Below are positions 1 to 12,931 of a DNA stretch of 64,000 nt, one piece after another. The first letter of the stretch is position 1, and each line of letters begins with the position of its first letter. This DNA is from Clostridium magnum DSM 2767 (GTDB taxonomy: Bacteria > Bacillota > Clostridia > Clostridiales > Clostridiaceae), in the NCBI RefSeq assembly GCF_001623875.1, contig NZ_LWAE01000007.1, forward strand, positions 186,001-250,000, given 5' to 3'. The notes below the pieces were generated by a model. It did no database searches. It worked only from the letters and a program-made list of their open reading frames with translations, and was not told the origin of the DNA. The position numbers were made by a program, and so were the translations under genes.

Positions 1-658
1 AGGAATGATAAAATCTTGCACTATAACACAAGTACCAAGTGGAAAGTACTATATATGTATTTTAATTGATACTGAAAATATTCAATTACCTAAAATAGAT
101 AAGAAAATAGGTTTAGATATGGGATTAAAAGACTTTGCTGTATGCGCTAATGGTGAAGTATTCAGTAACCCTAAATGGTTTAGAAAATCTGAAAAAAGAT
201 TGGCAAAGCTTCAAAAGCATTTATCAAGAAAACAAAAAGGAAGTAATAATAGGCATAGGGCTAGATTGAAAGTTGTAAAGATGCATGAGAAAATAGCGAA
301 CCAAAGAAAAAATTTCCTACAAGTCATATCAACTAAAATTATTCGAGAAAACCAATCAATAGTTATAGAAGATTTGCGTGTAAAAAATATGCTCAAGAAT
401 GAAAAGTTATCAAAAGCAATAAGTGAAGTTTCTTGGAGTGAATTTAGAACAATGCTGGAGTATAAAGCTAATTGGTATGGTAGAGAGGTAATAATAGCAC
501 CTAGTAATTATGCAAGCAGTCAGCTATGTTCAGTTTGTGGATATAAAAATGAAGAAGTAAAAAATCTAGTACTTAGAGAATGGATATGCCCTCAATGTGG
601 TACACATCATGATAGGGATATAAATGCTAGTAAAAACTTACTAAAGTTAGCCATATAA
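1..658 (+). CDS. tnpB: TnpB, IS200/IS605-family RNA-guided nuclease (5' end outside window)
   Basis: This is the C-terminal part of a TnpB protein. The frame is open to the left edge, and the first in-frame ATG is at position 5. The RuvC motifs are visible in order: GLDMGLKDF near residue 37, IVIEDL near residue 120 and HDRDINASKN near the end. A CxxC...CxxC zinc finger (CSVCGY, CPQCGT) lies before the last motif. In complete TnpB proteins of roughly 370-400 residues the first RuvC motif lies far from the N-terminus, so about 150 residues probably lie outside the window. The family nicks or cleaves DNA guided by an omega RNA made from the element's right end, and helps retain the transposon. 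All three acidic catalytic motifs are intact, so the protein could be active. No tnpA is visible here. Confidence 0.93.
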   Translation, partial: GMIKSCTITQVPSGKYYICILIDTENIQLPKIDKKIGLDMGLKDFAVCANGEVFSNPKWFRKSEKRLAKLQKHLSRKQKGSNNRHRARLKVVKMHEKIANQRKNFLQVISTKIIRENQSIVIEDLRVKNMLKNEKLSKAISEVSWSEFRTMLEYKANWYGREVIIAPSNYASSQLCSVCGYKNEEVKNLVLREWICPQCGTHHDRDINASKNLLKLAI

Positions 659-770
659 TATGGTAATTATCTGAGGTTGGAACGACCTTATTAGCGTGTA
701 TAAACTTGCTCCGTTGGGAGCATTGACCACGAAGCCCCCACTTCAACGAAGTAAGTGGGGAGTAGTTCAC
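659..770 (+). mobile_element. Right end of the IS200/IS605 element, with omega RNA scaffold
   Basis: The sequence after tnpB contains a hairpin (CCCCCACTTC, loop, GAAGTAAGTGGGG, about 735-760) followed by AGTAGTTCAC ending at 770. This is the usual architecture of IS605-family right ends. Such ends have subterminal hairpins and no inverted repeats, and the omega RNA scaffold ends at the boundary. The 20 bases after 770 would then be the resident guide. They lie just before the addB ribosome binding site, so the insertion separates addB from its original upstream sequence. The boundary at 770 is inferred from family resemblance, not from an empty site. Confidence 0.7.
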
Positions 771-805
771 AAGATGAGAAACTAAATAAAAAGGAGCAAA
801 TCATA

Positions 806-3800
806 ATGGGTTTGAGATTTATATATGGAAGATCTGGCAGTGGCAAAAGTCACTATTGTTTAAATAGTATAAAAAATAGAATAGAAGATGAATGCACGTC
901 TCCCTTAATACTTATAGTACCAGAGCAGTTTTCTTTTCAGGCGGAGAAGAATCTTATAAAGACTGTTGGAGAAAGTGGAATGCTTAGAGCTCAGGTGTTG
1001 AGTTTTAAAAGAATGGCTTATACTGTTCTTAATGAAGTAGGAGGGCTCACTCGTCAGAATATGAATGATGCAGGCAGAAGTATGCTCATCTATAAAATAA
1101 TGGAGGAGAGTAAGGATAAGCTAAAGGTCTTTGGGAAAGCTGCTAAAAGACAGGGGTTTGTCACCACAGTATCCGATATTATAACTGAATTTAAAAGGTA
1201 TAGTGTTACTGTAGAGGTACTAAAGGGAACTTTAGATAGAATTGAAAATCAGTATTTAAAAAATAAAATTGAAGATATAACTTTAATTTTTGAACAGTTT
1301 GAAAAAAGGCTTCATGAAAAGTATATTGATTCGGAAGATGAGATGACTATTTTAATAGAAAAGCTTGATAAAAGCAAGATGTTTGATAATGCAGAGGTTT
1401 GGATAGATGAGTTTTCAAGCTTTACTCCTCAACAATATGCTGTTTTAGAAAAGATTTTACATAAATCCAAAAGAGTAAATGTAACCTTGTGTACAGATAT
1501 TCTAAGTGGGGAAAGTAGCATAGATAATACAGATATATTTTGGCCTACAAAACTTACAGAAAAAAAACTTTTAGAAATTATAGGGAATCATAACATAAAG
1601 TACGAAAAGCCTATAGAGTTGAATTGTAACCCATGTTATAGATTTAAAAACAGTGAGGAGCTTCAACATTTAGAAAAATACTTATTTTATTATCCCTACA
1701 AAGCTTATAAAAAGGATAGCTCTGATATACATATTTTTAAAGCTTTAAATAAATATGTGGAGATAGAGGAAACTGCTAGAGATATAATTAGGATATGCAG
1801 AGACAAGGAATTTAGATTTAAAGATATTGCAGTAGTTAGTGGTGATTTAGAAGGATATGAAAATTTAGTTAAAGCAATTTTTACAGAATATAATATACCT
1901 TATTTTATAGATAAAAAAAGAGAAATAGATAACAATCCAATAATAATTTTAATAATTTCTGCAGTAGAAATATTAGCTAGGAATTGGTCCTATGAATCTG
2001 TTTTTAGATATTTAAAAACAGGATTATTAGATTTAGAGAATGAAGAAATAGATATTTTAGAAAACTATGTATTATCAAATGGAATTAGAGGAAACAGGTG
2101 GACTGCTGAAGAACCATGGGATTTTAGGTTAACTTATGGATTTGAAGATGATGAAATATCAGATTATGAAAAGGAGCTTTTAAAGAAGATAAATGATATT
2201 AGAGAAAGAGTAGTTAGACCTATTATAAACTTAGCGGCTAATATAAAGGGCAGAAAAAAGGGTATACAGATGTGTGAAGGACTGTATGGATTTTTATGTC
2301 AGCTAAATATCCCTAAGAAAGTACAGTTGTGGATAGAGGAATTTAAGGAAATAGGCGAACTTGATAAGGGAAACGAATATAGTCAAATATGGGATATTGT
2401 AGTAGAAGTGTTAGATCAGATAGCAGAAGTTATAGGAGAACAAACCTTAAGTATGGATGCATTTGCTAATATACTTTCTACTGGCTTTAAAGAATATGAG
2501 GTTGGGGTAATTCCGCCTTCCCTCGATCAGGTGCTTGTAGGAAGCATTACTAGAATAAAAAGTCATGACATATGTGCACTATACATAATTGGAGTAAATG
2601 ATGGAGTTTTTCCAGCAGTTATTCCATCAGAAGGAGTACTTACGGATAATGATAGAGAAATTCTTAAGGAAAGAGGAATGGAAATTGCAAAGGATACTAA
2701 AAGCAGAGCCTTTGAGGAACAGTTTTTAGTATATACTACTTTGACACTAGTTAGTAAGTATTTAAGATTAAGCTACCCTATGGGAGATGAAGATGGTAAA
2801 ACAAAACGACCATCCATTATAATATCAAGACTTAGAAAGATTTTCCCGGAGTTAAAAGAAGAGAGTAATCTAGTTGGAAATGATAGTGATGATGAAAAGT
2901 TGAAGACAGTAACAGGCCCTAATTCTACTTTTAATAAACTCATATCAAATATAAGAAAGAATTCTCAGGGAGAATATATAACTCCGTTGTGGCTTGATGT
3001 ATATAGATGGTATAAAGAACATAATCAATGGAATGAAAAACTTCAAACAGTGATGAGTGGATTTAACTATACAAATGAAGTTGAAGTCGCAGATACTAAA
3101 AGAGTGAGAAAGCTTTACGGAAAGCATATGAATATAAGCGTTTCTAGATTAGAAAAATTTTCAGAATGTCCTTTTGCATATTTTGCACAGTATGGACTTA
3201 AAGCAAAAGAAAGAAAGGTATATAATTTGACATCTCCGGATTTAGGTAGTTTCATGCATAATATGCTGCAAAGTTTTTCAGTAAAACTTAGAGAGGAAAA
3301 TTTAACTTGGAGAGATATAGATAAAACTTGGTGTGAAGATAATGTTTCAAGGATTATTGATGAGGGACTAAGAAAAATGCCAGGATCAGTGTTAAATAGT
3401 TCTAAAAGATATGGTTATGTTGCAAATAGTTTAAAACGTGTGCTGACAAGATCAGTTTGGCTTATTGCTGAACACATGAAAAGAGGTGGGTTTACACCAC
3501 AAGGATATGAATTGTCCTTTGGTAACTCAGGTGATTTTCCACCGATTTCTATAAAGCTCCATTCAGGAGAAACAGTTAGTCTAATTGGTAGAGTTGATAG
3601 AGTTGATAGTATGAGTGAAGAAACTACTACCTACTTAAGAATAATAGATTATAAATCTGGAACTAAGGAATTCAAGCTATCAGATGTATATTATGGATTT
3701 CAGATGCAGCTTTTAATATATCTAGATGCTATACTTTCGGAACTTGAGGAGCGAATGAACAAGTCAGCTCTTCCAGGTGGAATTCTTTATTTCAAATTAG

Positions 3801-4255
3801 ATGATCCTATAGTAAAAGGAAAAGGAGATATGTCTGATAGTGAAATAGAAGAACGAATAATGAAGAGTTTGAAAATGAATGGTCTTTTATTAGATGATCC
3901 AGATATTATAAGAGAAATGGACAATGAAATAGAAAAGAGTTCGGATATTATTCCAGCTTCTATAAAGAAAGATGGAACACTTTCAAAATCTCAATCATCT
4001 GTTGCCACCTTGGAACAATTTCAGTTATTAAGAAAATATGTTAGGGATACTATAGCTAACTTATGTGAAGAAATACTAGAAGGGAATATAAGTATAAGTC
4101 CTTGCAAAAATAAGATTAAGGATTCCTGTAAGTATTGTATTTATTCATCAATATGTCAATTTGATACTTCCATGAAGGGTAATAAATATAGAATTATGAA
4201 AGATAAAACAGAAGAAGAAATATGGAAGGAAATCGAACAAAAAGTTAAAAAATAA
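806..4255 (+). CDS. addB: AddB, ATP-dependent helicase/nuclease subunit B
   Basis: AddB is the nuclease and Fe-S subunit of the AddAB (RecBCD-like) complex, which resects double-strand breaks. The protein has about 1149 residues, normal for the family. It has a Walker A motif GRSGSGKSH at residues 8-16. The C-terminal nuclease domain has GRVDRVD near 928 and IIDYKSG near 946. A split 4Fe-4S set is visible: one Cys near 787 (SECPF) and CKYCIYSSIC near 1108-1117. A GTG at 755 lies in the IS right end and extends the frame, but the ATG at 806 has the AAGGAG site (791-796) and starts with the conserved GLRFIYGRSGSGK segment. AddA normally follows in the same operon; here it does not, and repeats and an rRNA operon follow instead. 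Confidence 0.96.
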   Translation: MGLRFIYGRSGSGKSHYCLNSIKNRIEDECTSPLILIVPEQFSFQAEKNLIKTVGESGMLRAQVLSFKRMAYTVLNEVGGLTRQNMNDAGRSMLIYKIMEESKDKLKVFGKAAKRQGFVTTVSDIITEFKRYSVTVEVLKGTLDRIENQYLKNKIEDITLIFEQFEKRLHEKYIDSEDEMTILIEKLDKSKMFDNAEVWIDEFSSFTPQQYAVLEKILHKSKRVNVTLCTDILSGESSIDNTDIFWPTKLTEKKLLEIIGNHNIKYEKPIELNCNPCYRFKNSEELQHLEKYLFYYPYKAYKKDSSDIHIFKALNKYVEIEETARDIIRICRDKEFRFKDIAVVSGDLEGYENLVKAIFTEYNIPYFIDKKREIDNNPIIILIISAVEILARNWSYESVFRYLKTGLLDLENEEIDILENYVLSNGIRGNRWTAEEPWDFRLTYGFEDDEISDYEKELLKKINDIRERVVRPIINLAANIKGRKKGIQMCEGLYGFLCQLNIPKKVQLWIEEFKEIGELDKGNEYSQIWDIVVEVLDQIAEVIGEQTLSMDAFANILSTGFKEYEVGVIPPSLDQVLVGSITRIKSHDICALYIIGVNDGVFPAVIPSEGVLTDNDREILKERGMEIAKDTKSRAFEEQFLVYTTLTLVSKYLRLSYPMGDEDGKTKRPSIIISRLRKIFPELKEESNLVGNDSDDEKLKTVTGPNSTFNKLISNIRKNSQGEYITPLWLDVYRWYKEHNQWNEKLQTVMSGFNYTNEVEVADTKRVRKLYGKHMNISVSRLEKFSECPFAYFAQYGLKAKERKVYNLTSPDLGSFMHNMLQSFSVKLREENLTWRDIDKTWCEDNVSRIIDEGLRKMPGSVLNSSKRYGYVANSLKRVLTRSVWLIAEHMKRGGFTPQGYELSFGNSGDFPPISIKLHSGETVSLIGRVDRVDSMSEETTTYLRIIDYKSGTKEFKLSDVYYGFQMQLLIYLDAILSELEERMNKSALPGGILYFKLDDPIVKGKGDMSDSEIEERIMKSLKMNGLLLDDPDIIREMDNEIEKSSDIIPASIKKDGTLSKSQSSVATLEQFQLLRKYVRDTIANLCEEILEGNISISPCKNKIKDSCKYCIYSSICQFDTSMKGNKYRIMKDKTEEEIWKEIEQKVKK

Positions 4256-4261
4256 AAAAAC

Positions 4262-4295
4262 TTAGCCTGTATTTTCTTTCGAAAATACAGGCTAA
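4262..4295. terminator. Hairpin after addB, possibly bidirectional terminator
   Basis: A perfect 15-bp stem TTAGCCTGTATTTTC pairs with GAAAATACAGGCTAA across a TTTC loop, directly after the addB stop. The run of A at 4253-4260 gives a good U tract for leftward transcripts. The rightward U tract is poor. Confidence 0.7.
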
Positions 4296-4444
4296 ATCAT
4301 TAGAATAGGGTTTAAGTACTATCTAGTACTTAAGGCTTGGAGGTGATAGGGAAAATTAAGAAAAGCTATTTGGGGGTAATATATATCAAAATATTGAACA
4401 ATTCAAATTAATTTAACCTGACTAACTTGGCGTAAGTCTCCCAA

Positions 4445-4532
4445 CTTTATATGAAACTCCTCCTCCTAACGTCAGAGGAGTACTCACAGAGTAAGCGACC
4501 ATCACCAAATCATAGATTTTGATTCTCTGCTT
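4445..4532 (-). repeat. Repeat C, copy 1
   Basis: This is one of three copies of a unit of about 75-88 bp; the others are at 57997-58071 and 60043-60118. Read on the minus strand it starts AAGCAGAGAA, has a small hairpin around AATCTATGATT, then GTCGCTTACTC, CCTCTGACG and AGGAGGAGTTTCATAT. It sits at the tip of a larger inverted repeat (CTTGGCGTAAGTCTCCCA at about 4428-4443 against GTGGGAGTTCAATGCCAAG at 4535-4553), as if inserted into it. Confidence 0.75.
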
Positions 4533-4547
4533 AAGTGGGAGTTCAAT

Positions 4548-4627
4548 GCCAAGTAAGCCATGCATTCGAAGCTCTAAAATTCAAATGGGGTAAAAGAATT
4601 CCCATTCCAATTAAGATCTTGCTTCAA
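4548..4627 (+). repeat. Repeat B, copy 1
   Basis: This is one of four copies of a hairpin repeat; the others are at 14480-14560, 27448-27512 and 54670-54731. The unit reads GCCAAGTAAGCCATGCATTC, then AGCTCTAAAATTCA, ATGGGGTAAAAGAAT, a complementary right arm and TTGCTTCAA. The stem here is imperfect (ATTCAAATGGG against CCCATTCCAATT). Confidence 0.8.
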
Positions 4628-4687
4628 TGTATCTATATATTTAGTATATGAAAAACAGCATTTTGTGTGATTAAATTTTAAAAAATA

Positions 4688-4824
4688 TTTTTATCCGATG
4701 ACTACCCGCTCTAATACTTCCATCTTATTCAAAGTGTACGTTGCGAGTGGCTACGTCCCTGGATTCGTTCAACTAAGAATCAGGTGGAGTTTGAAATTCC
4801 ATCTGATTCAAGTTTTCACTTCAT
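4688..4824 (-). repeat. Repeat A, copy 3
   Basis: Read on the minus strand it starts ATGAAGTGAAAACTTGAATC, has a hairpin (AATCAGATGG...CCACCTGATT), then TTAGTTGAACGAATCCAGGG, ACGTAGCC, and ends GAGCGGGTAGTCATCGGATA. It begins at the stop codon of the minus-strand hypothetical gene 4824-5540. Related copies are at 23851-24031 and 59953-60156, with fragments at 5611-5667, 53615-53635 and 54745-54773. Confidence 0.8.
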
Positions 4825-5540
4825 TAACTTAAGTCTAGGAGAATGTCTAATTTTTTCTTTAATGCCTTATATACATCCTCACAATCCTCGTTTATATCAT
4901 ATACCAAATGTATGGTATCTTTAATTTTTGAATTTTTAGCAGAAACAATGATAGAGGTTGATAAATAGTAAGCTGAAGTAGCTAAATTAACTGAAGTTGA
5001 ACTAAGATTCTGTAATGTATTTAATAATGGAATAATATCATTTTCATAATATGCAACTTGTCTAGGATCTAAATCTAACTTTGCTAATTGTAACTTAATA
5101 TTGTTAATTTTCTCAAGTGTAGAGGAAGCTTTATCAATATTATCGGTAATAGAGCAAGAGGAAGTGTCGCTGCTGTCGGTAGTGTTAGTTTCGGTGCTAG
5201 TAGATTTAGAACTATTAGATGTTGAGTTTTTTCCTGACAGTTGACTTTGTATAGATTGCGAAGCTTCAATACCTGATAGAATAATGGTATTTATATTCTG
5301 TAGATTAGTACTAGTGTTATTTACTCTGTTTTTAGTATCAATGTCGAAAGCATTATTGGGGTTGGAGGAATTTTGATTTGAGGACTCTTGTGTAGGCTCT
5401 GTAGTATTTGATGGATTTGTAATGCTATTTATGTTTTGAATATTTGTGGTGGTATTATTAATAATATTGCTAGTAGTTATATTTGAGCTGTTATTATTAA
5501 TTTCTTTTTTGTTAGAGTCTGTTTTATTCTTTTCTTGCAT
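4824..5540 (-). CDS. Asn/Ser/Thr-rich hypothetical protein
   Basis: I do not recognise this protein of about 238 residues. The first half is low-complexity Asn, Ser and Thr with a few Gln, and contains a loose internal repeat around TNIQNIN and TNLQNIN. The second half (from about residue 130) is ordinary sequence, probably helical, with heptad-like Leu/Ile spacing. No signal peptide or membrane segment is seen. An ATG at 5540 is preferred over the GTG at 5549 because GGGGTG lies six bases before it. The gene is isolated, on the opposite strand to addB and the rRNA operon. It is bracketed by two same-orientation A repeats (5611-5667 upstream, 4688-4824 downstream). The composition suggests a surface or spore-associated protein, but this is a guess. 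Confidence 0.6.
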   Translation of the reverse strand: MQEKNKTDSNKKEINNNSSNITTSNIINNTTTNIQNINSITNPSNTTEPTQESSNQNSSNPNNAFDIDTKNRVNNTSTNLQNINTIILSGIEASQSIQSQLSGKNSTSNSSKSTSTETNTTDSSDTSSCSITDNIDKASSTLEKINNIKLQLAKLDLDPRQVAYYENDIIPLLNTLQNLSSTSVNLATSAYYLSTSIIVSAKNSKIKDTIHLVYDINEDCEDVYKALKKKLDILLDLS

Positions 5541-5610
5541 AGTTTTCACCCCAATTAGCTCTATATACTTAGTTTATACAGTTATAGAAAGTATGTTACT
5601 AATTAAGTTT

Positions 5611-5667
5611 CATTTATCCCATGACTATTTGTTGTAATATTCCTATCTGATTCAAGTTTCACTTTAT
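5611..5667 (-). repeat. Repeat A, internally deleted copy 4
   Basis: On the minus strand, the left end AAAGTGAAACTTGAATCAGA is joined closely to a degenerate right end GTCATGGGATAAA. The middle of the A element (the GAACGAATCCAGGG part) is missing. It lies directly upstream of the hypothetical gene on the same strand. Confidence 0.6.
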
Positions 5668-5856
5668 AAGAATTATGGCATAAACTGAATCGGGAGTGTC
5701 GCTATTATGAAATTAGAGTAATAATGAAAAAAACTTAGAATAATGAGTATAATTTTCTATAAATAAGAGAATTATATGTGTGTAGTGACATTAATGATGA
5801 TATGATAACACATGTCGCCAGAAAAGGCGGCAAGAAAAGTTGTTGAAACAAAAGTG

Positions 5857-5886
5857 TTGACAACAAGTTAATGTATGTGATATTAT
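5857..5886 (+). promoter_or_regulatory. rRNA promoter P1
   Basis: TTGACA (5857-5862) is followed after 18 bases by TATTAT (5881-5886). It is the upstream member of a tandem pair before the 16S gene. Confidence 0.65.
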
Positions 5887-5933
5887 TACTAAGCTGTCAG
5901 GAACATATCAAAGTAAATTGATAAAAAAAGTTC

Positions 5934-5962
5934 TTGACAAAGTTAAATACACATGATAAGAT
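5934..5962 (+). promoter_or_regulatory. rRNA promoter P2
   Basis: TTGACA (5934-5939) is followed after exactly 17 bases by TAAGAT (5957-5962), about 145 bp before the mature 16S 5' end. Between 5668 and the 16S gene I see no coding sequence, only these promoters and the rRNA leader. Confidence 0.75.
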
Positions 5963-5991
5963 ATAAAAGTCGCTGAGTGAGCGACATGATC

Positions 5992-6016
5992 CTTGAAAAT
6001 TAAACAGAGGTTAAAA
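5992..6016 (+). other. 5' arm of the 16S pre-rRNA processing stem
   Basis: CCTTGAAAATTAAACAGAGG pairs with CCTCTGTTTAATTTTGAAGG at about 7667-7686 on the far side of the 16S gene. This brackets 16S in a long stem of the kind cut by RNase III. Confidence 0.8.
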
Positions 6017-6109
6017 GTCAAATGACTTTTATTAAATAAACTAAACCAGCAATTCTTTAACTACTATATATTAGTAGTGAGTAAAACAGTAATGAGCATT
6101 CAAACTTTT

Positions 6110-10752
<4,643 letters not shown>

Positions 10753-11010
10753 AAAAAATAGTTAAGAGTGTAGAGTTGAGAATTAAGAGTTAATGATGAT
10801 TTTCACTAGCGTGAAAATCTAAAATTTAAATTAATTAAGCTCCACATAAAAAAGCTATACTTATCACTGTGCAATTTTCAGAGAATAATATTCTCATAAG
10901 AGTTAATAATTTATTGTGTATAAAGTTATTAGTTAGTATAATTATCGTTTTTTCGACGATAGGAGAAAAAATAACCATAACTATTAATTCTTAACTCTCA
11001 ACTAAATAAA

Positions 11011-11128
11011 TCTGGTGATTATGACGTAAAGGTAACACCCGTTCCCATTCCGAACACGAAGGTTAAGCTTTACAGTGCTGATGGTACTGCACGGGAGACT
11101 GTGTGGAAGAGTAAGTCGTTGCCAGGTA
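11011..11128 (+). rRNA. rrf: 5S ribosomal RNA
   Basis: This is a 5S gene of about 117 nt with the typical CCCGTTCCCATTCCGAACAC block. Its ends pair (CTGGTGATTATG near the start, GTCGTTGCCAGG near the end). It follows 23S after about 260 bp of spacer, which contains further complementary segments (about 10762-10797 with 10976-11005), presumably another processing stem. Confidence 0.96.
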
Positions 11129-11133
11129 AATGT

Positions 11134-11208
11134 TCCGTGGTAGCTCAATGGTGGAGCATTCGGCTGTTAACCGAAGGGTTGGAGGTTCGAATCCTCTCCA
11201 CGGAGCCA
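11134..11208 (+). tRNA. tRNA-Asn (GTT)
   Basis: The cloverleaf is clear: acceptor TCCGTGG with CCACGGA, anticodon loop CTGTTAA with anticodon GTT, T-loop GGTTCGAATCC, discriminator G and an encoded CCA at 11206-11208. It starts five bases after the 5S gene and closes the rRNA operon. Confidence 0.97.
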
Positions 11209-11243
11209 TTTTTTATTTTTTGATTATTTAAAGTAATTTACAT

Positions 11244-11277
11244 AAAAAAGACTGCTTTTGTGAAAAGCAGTCTTTTG
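11244..11277. terminator. Bidirectional terminator of the rRNA operon and the SASP gene
   Basis: AAAAGACTGCTTTT pairs with AAAAGCAGTCTTTT around a short loop, with T or A runs on both sides. It serves the rRNA-tRNA operon from the left and the minus-strand SASP gene from the right. Confidence 0.85.
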
Positions 11278-11308
11278 TTATTTATAATAGGTATTCATAG
11301 GAACAAGG

Positions 11309-11533
11309 TTATTTTTCAGGATCTCCAAGAAGACTTCTTTCAAAACTTTCTATCGCAGCCTTTACCTTTTGCCCTCCAACTGCGCCTCCTACAGTGCCAC
11401 AAGTTTTAGCTGTCATATTACCCCAATAACCATCCTTAGGTACTGGAATTCCTAATTCATTTGCAAGTTCTGTCTTAGTTTTAGCTGTTTCCTTGGCTGC
11501 AGCATAATTCTGTTTTTTATATTTATTATCCAT
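11309..11533 (-). CDS. Alpha/beta-type small acid-soluble spore protein
   Basis: SASPs of this type coat spore DNA and are degraded by the GPR protease at germination. The 74-residue protein has the family core: KTELANELGIP, a GPR-type cleavage region near ELANELG, then WGNMTAKTCGTVGG and KAAIESFERSLLG. AAGGGAG lies about 11 bases before the ATG. It is the second of two SASP genes in the same orientation, 28 bp apart. Expression in the forespore under sigma-G is expected from the family, but I did not identify a promoter. Confidence 0.92.
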   Translation of the reverse strand: MDNKYKKQNYAAAKETAKTKTELANELGIPVPKDGYWGNMTAKTCGTVGGAVGGQKVKAAIESFERSLLGDPEK

Positions 11534-11561
11534 ATGAAATTATTCTCCCTTCTAGGTGTAA

Positions 11562-11771
11562 TTATTTTACAAGGCCTCTTTCAAAACTTTCAACCATCTT
11601 TTTCACCATATTTCCACCTACATCTCCGCACTTTTCGGCTGGGATATGTCCCCATTTACCAGTTGGGGAACCATGTGGGACTTTTACACCAATTTCATTT
11701 GAGACTTCTAATTTAAGTTTATCAAGATCACTTTGAGATTTTGGAACTAAAATATCTTTTTTAGTTCTCAT
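11562..11771 (-). CDS. Alpha/beta-type small acid-soluble spore protein
   Basis: This 69-residue SASP paralogue has the motifs LKLEVSNEIGV, KWGHIPAEKCGDVGG and MVKKMVESFERGL. It differs from its neighbour in having a Lys-rich N-terminus and the segment HGSPTGKWG. AGGAGG lies before the ATG. It probably protects spore DNA as the other member does. The two genes look like an old tandem duplication. Confidence 0.92.
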   Translation of the reverse strand: MRTKKDILVPKSQSDLDKLKLEVSNEIGVKVPHGSPTGKWGHIPAEKCGDVGGNMVKKMVESFERGLVK

Positions 11772-11972
11772 AAAAAACCTCCTTTGAATACATAATTATT
11801 TTCTGTATTAATAAATCTAATATGTTATGAGTTTTTTTACAAAAGTTATTTAAGTATGAAATTTAGTAAATATTTCGGTATATAGTAAATTAAATTCATT
11901 ATTTATATAGTAAAATCATTAATAAAATCATAAAATAAAATTATACTTATATAAAAATAATGGAGGTAGTAT

Positions 11973-12731
11973 ATGAAGTTACTATTGACTAATGACGATG
12001 GAATTAATGCTAAAGGGATATATGCTTTAGCAAAAGAGCTTGAAAAGGAACATGAGGTAGTTATTGTTGCACCAGATAATCAAAGAAGTGCTTGTGGACA
12101 TTCAATAACTATTACAGACCCTCTTTTTGTCAAAGAATTAAAAATTGACGGAATAAAGTCTAAGGCTTATAGTGTTAGCGGAACACCAGCTGATTGTGTA
12201 AGAATTGGTATAGATAAACTAGTAGATGGAAAGATAGACATGGTATTATCAGGAATAAATAATGGATTCAATTTAGGTACGGATGTTATTTATTCAGGGA
12301 CAGTTTCTGCAGCGATAGAATCATCTATTTATAAAATACCTTCTATCGCTGTATCTACTGAAATAAATGATGATATTGAAAAATATAGTGTACCGGCAAA
12401 ATATGCATCAGAAATATTAAAAATTCTTAAAGATAGCTATACTAAAAATGATGTTGTGATAAATGTAAATGTCCCTCTAATTCCTAAAGAAAACATAAAA
12501 GGTATTAAAGTATGTAATATTGGCAGTAAAACATATGATTTTTATTTTATGGAAGACACTAGCGAAAATAATGATAAAAGATTTTATTTAAAAGGAGCAT
12601 TAAAGGAATCGGAAGAAGAGGATACGGATGTTTACTATATAAAAAGAGGGTATGTTACGGTAACACCACTTCATTATGATTTAACTAATTTTAAAATACT
12701 CGATGAGGTTGATAAGGTATTTAATAAGTAA
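11973..12731 (+). CDS. surE: 5'/3'-nucleotidase SurE
   Basis: SurE is a metal-dependent nucleoside monophosphate phosphatase linked to stationary-phase survival. The 252-residue protein starts MKLLLTNDDGINAKG, containing the metal-binding Asp pair and Asn. It continues with APDNQRSACGHSIT and SGTPADCV, and SGINNGFNLGTDVIYSGTV provides the substrate and metal loop. TGGAGG precedes the ATG. It is monocistronic, with a terminator at 12744-12787. Confidence 0.96.
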   Translation: MKLLLTNDDGINAKGIYALAKELEKEHEVVIVAPDNQRSACGHSITITDPLFVKELKIDGIKSKAYSVSGTPADCVRIGIDKLVDGKIDMVLSGINNGFNLGTDVIYSGTVSAAIESSIYKIPSIAVSTEINDDIEKYSVPAKYASEILKILKDSYTKNDVVINVNVPLIPKENIKGIKVCNIGSKTYDFYFMEDTSENNDKRFYLKGALKESEEEDTDVYYIKRGYVTVTPLHYDLTNFKILDEVDKVFNK

Positions 12732-12743
12732 AAAATAATTTGG

Positions 12744-12787
12744 TAAATTTGCATGATATAGGGAGAGCTCTATGCCATGCAAATTTT
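12744..12787 (+). terminator. Terminator after surE
   Basis: TAAATTTGCATG pairs with CATGCAAATTT, with a further inner stem around GAGAGCTC, followed by TTTATTTTAT. Confidence 0.85.
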
Positions 12788-12931
12788 TATTTTATATAAA
12801 GAGGAATAACATTATAAGGATTAGAAAAAAATAATCTAGTAATTAGCTGAACCTAATAAAGATTATATAGAATGATTTAAAGTGATCGGTGTAGGTTTTA
12901 CTACGCTAGAGATTTGTAGGAAGTGAAGAGT

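Noticed and set aside
755..805. N-terminal extension of AddB from a GTG
   Set aside because: This start lies in the IS right end, has no ribosome binding site and precedes the conserved AddB start; the ATG at 806 has AAGGAG.
4343..4411. Short frame with GGAGG just after addB, considered as an addA remnant
   Set aside because: The 22-residue product has no similarity to the AddA N-terminus, and no Walker A motif follows.
5084..5269. Second frame inside the minus-strand hypothetical gene
   Set aside because: It is a shadow of the longer frame 4824-5540 and has no ribosome binding site.
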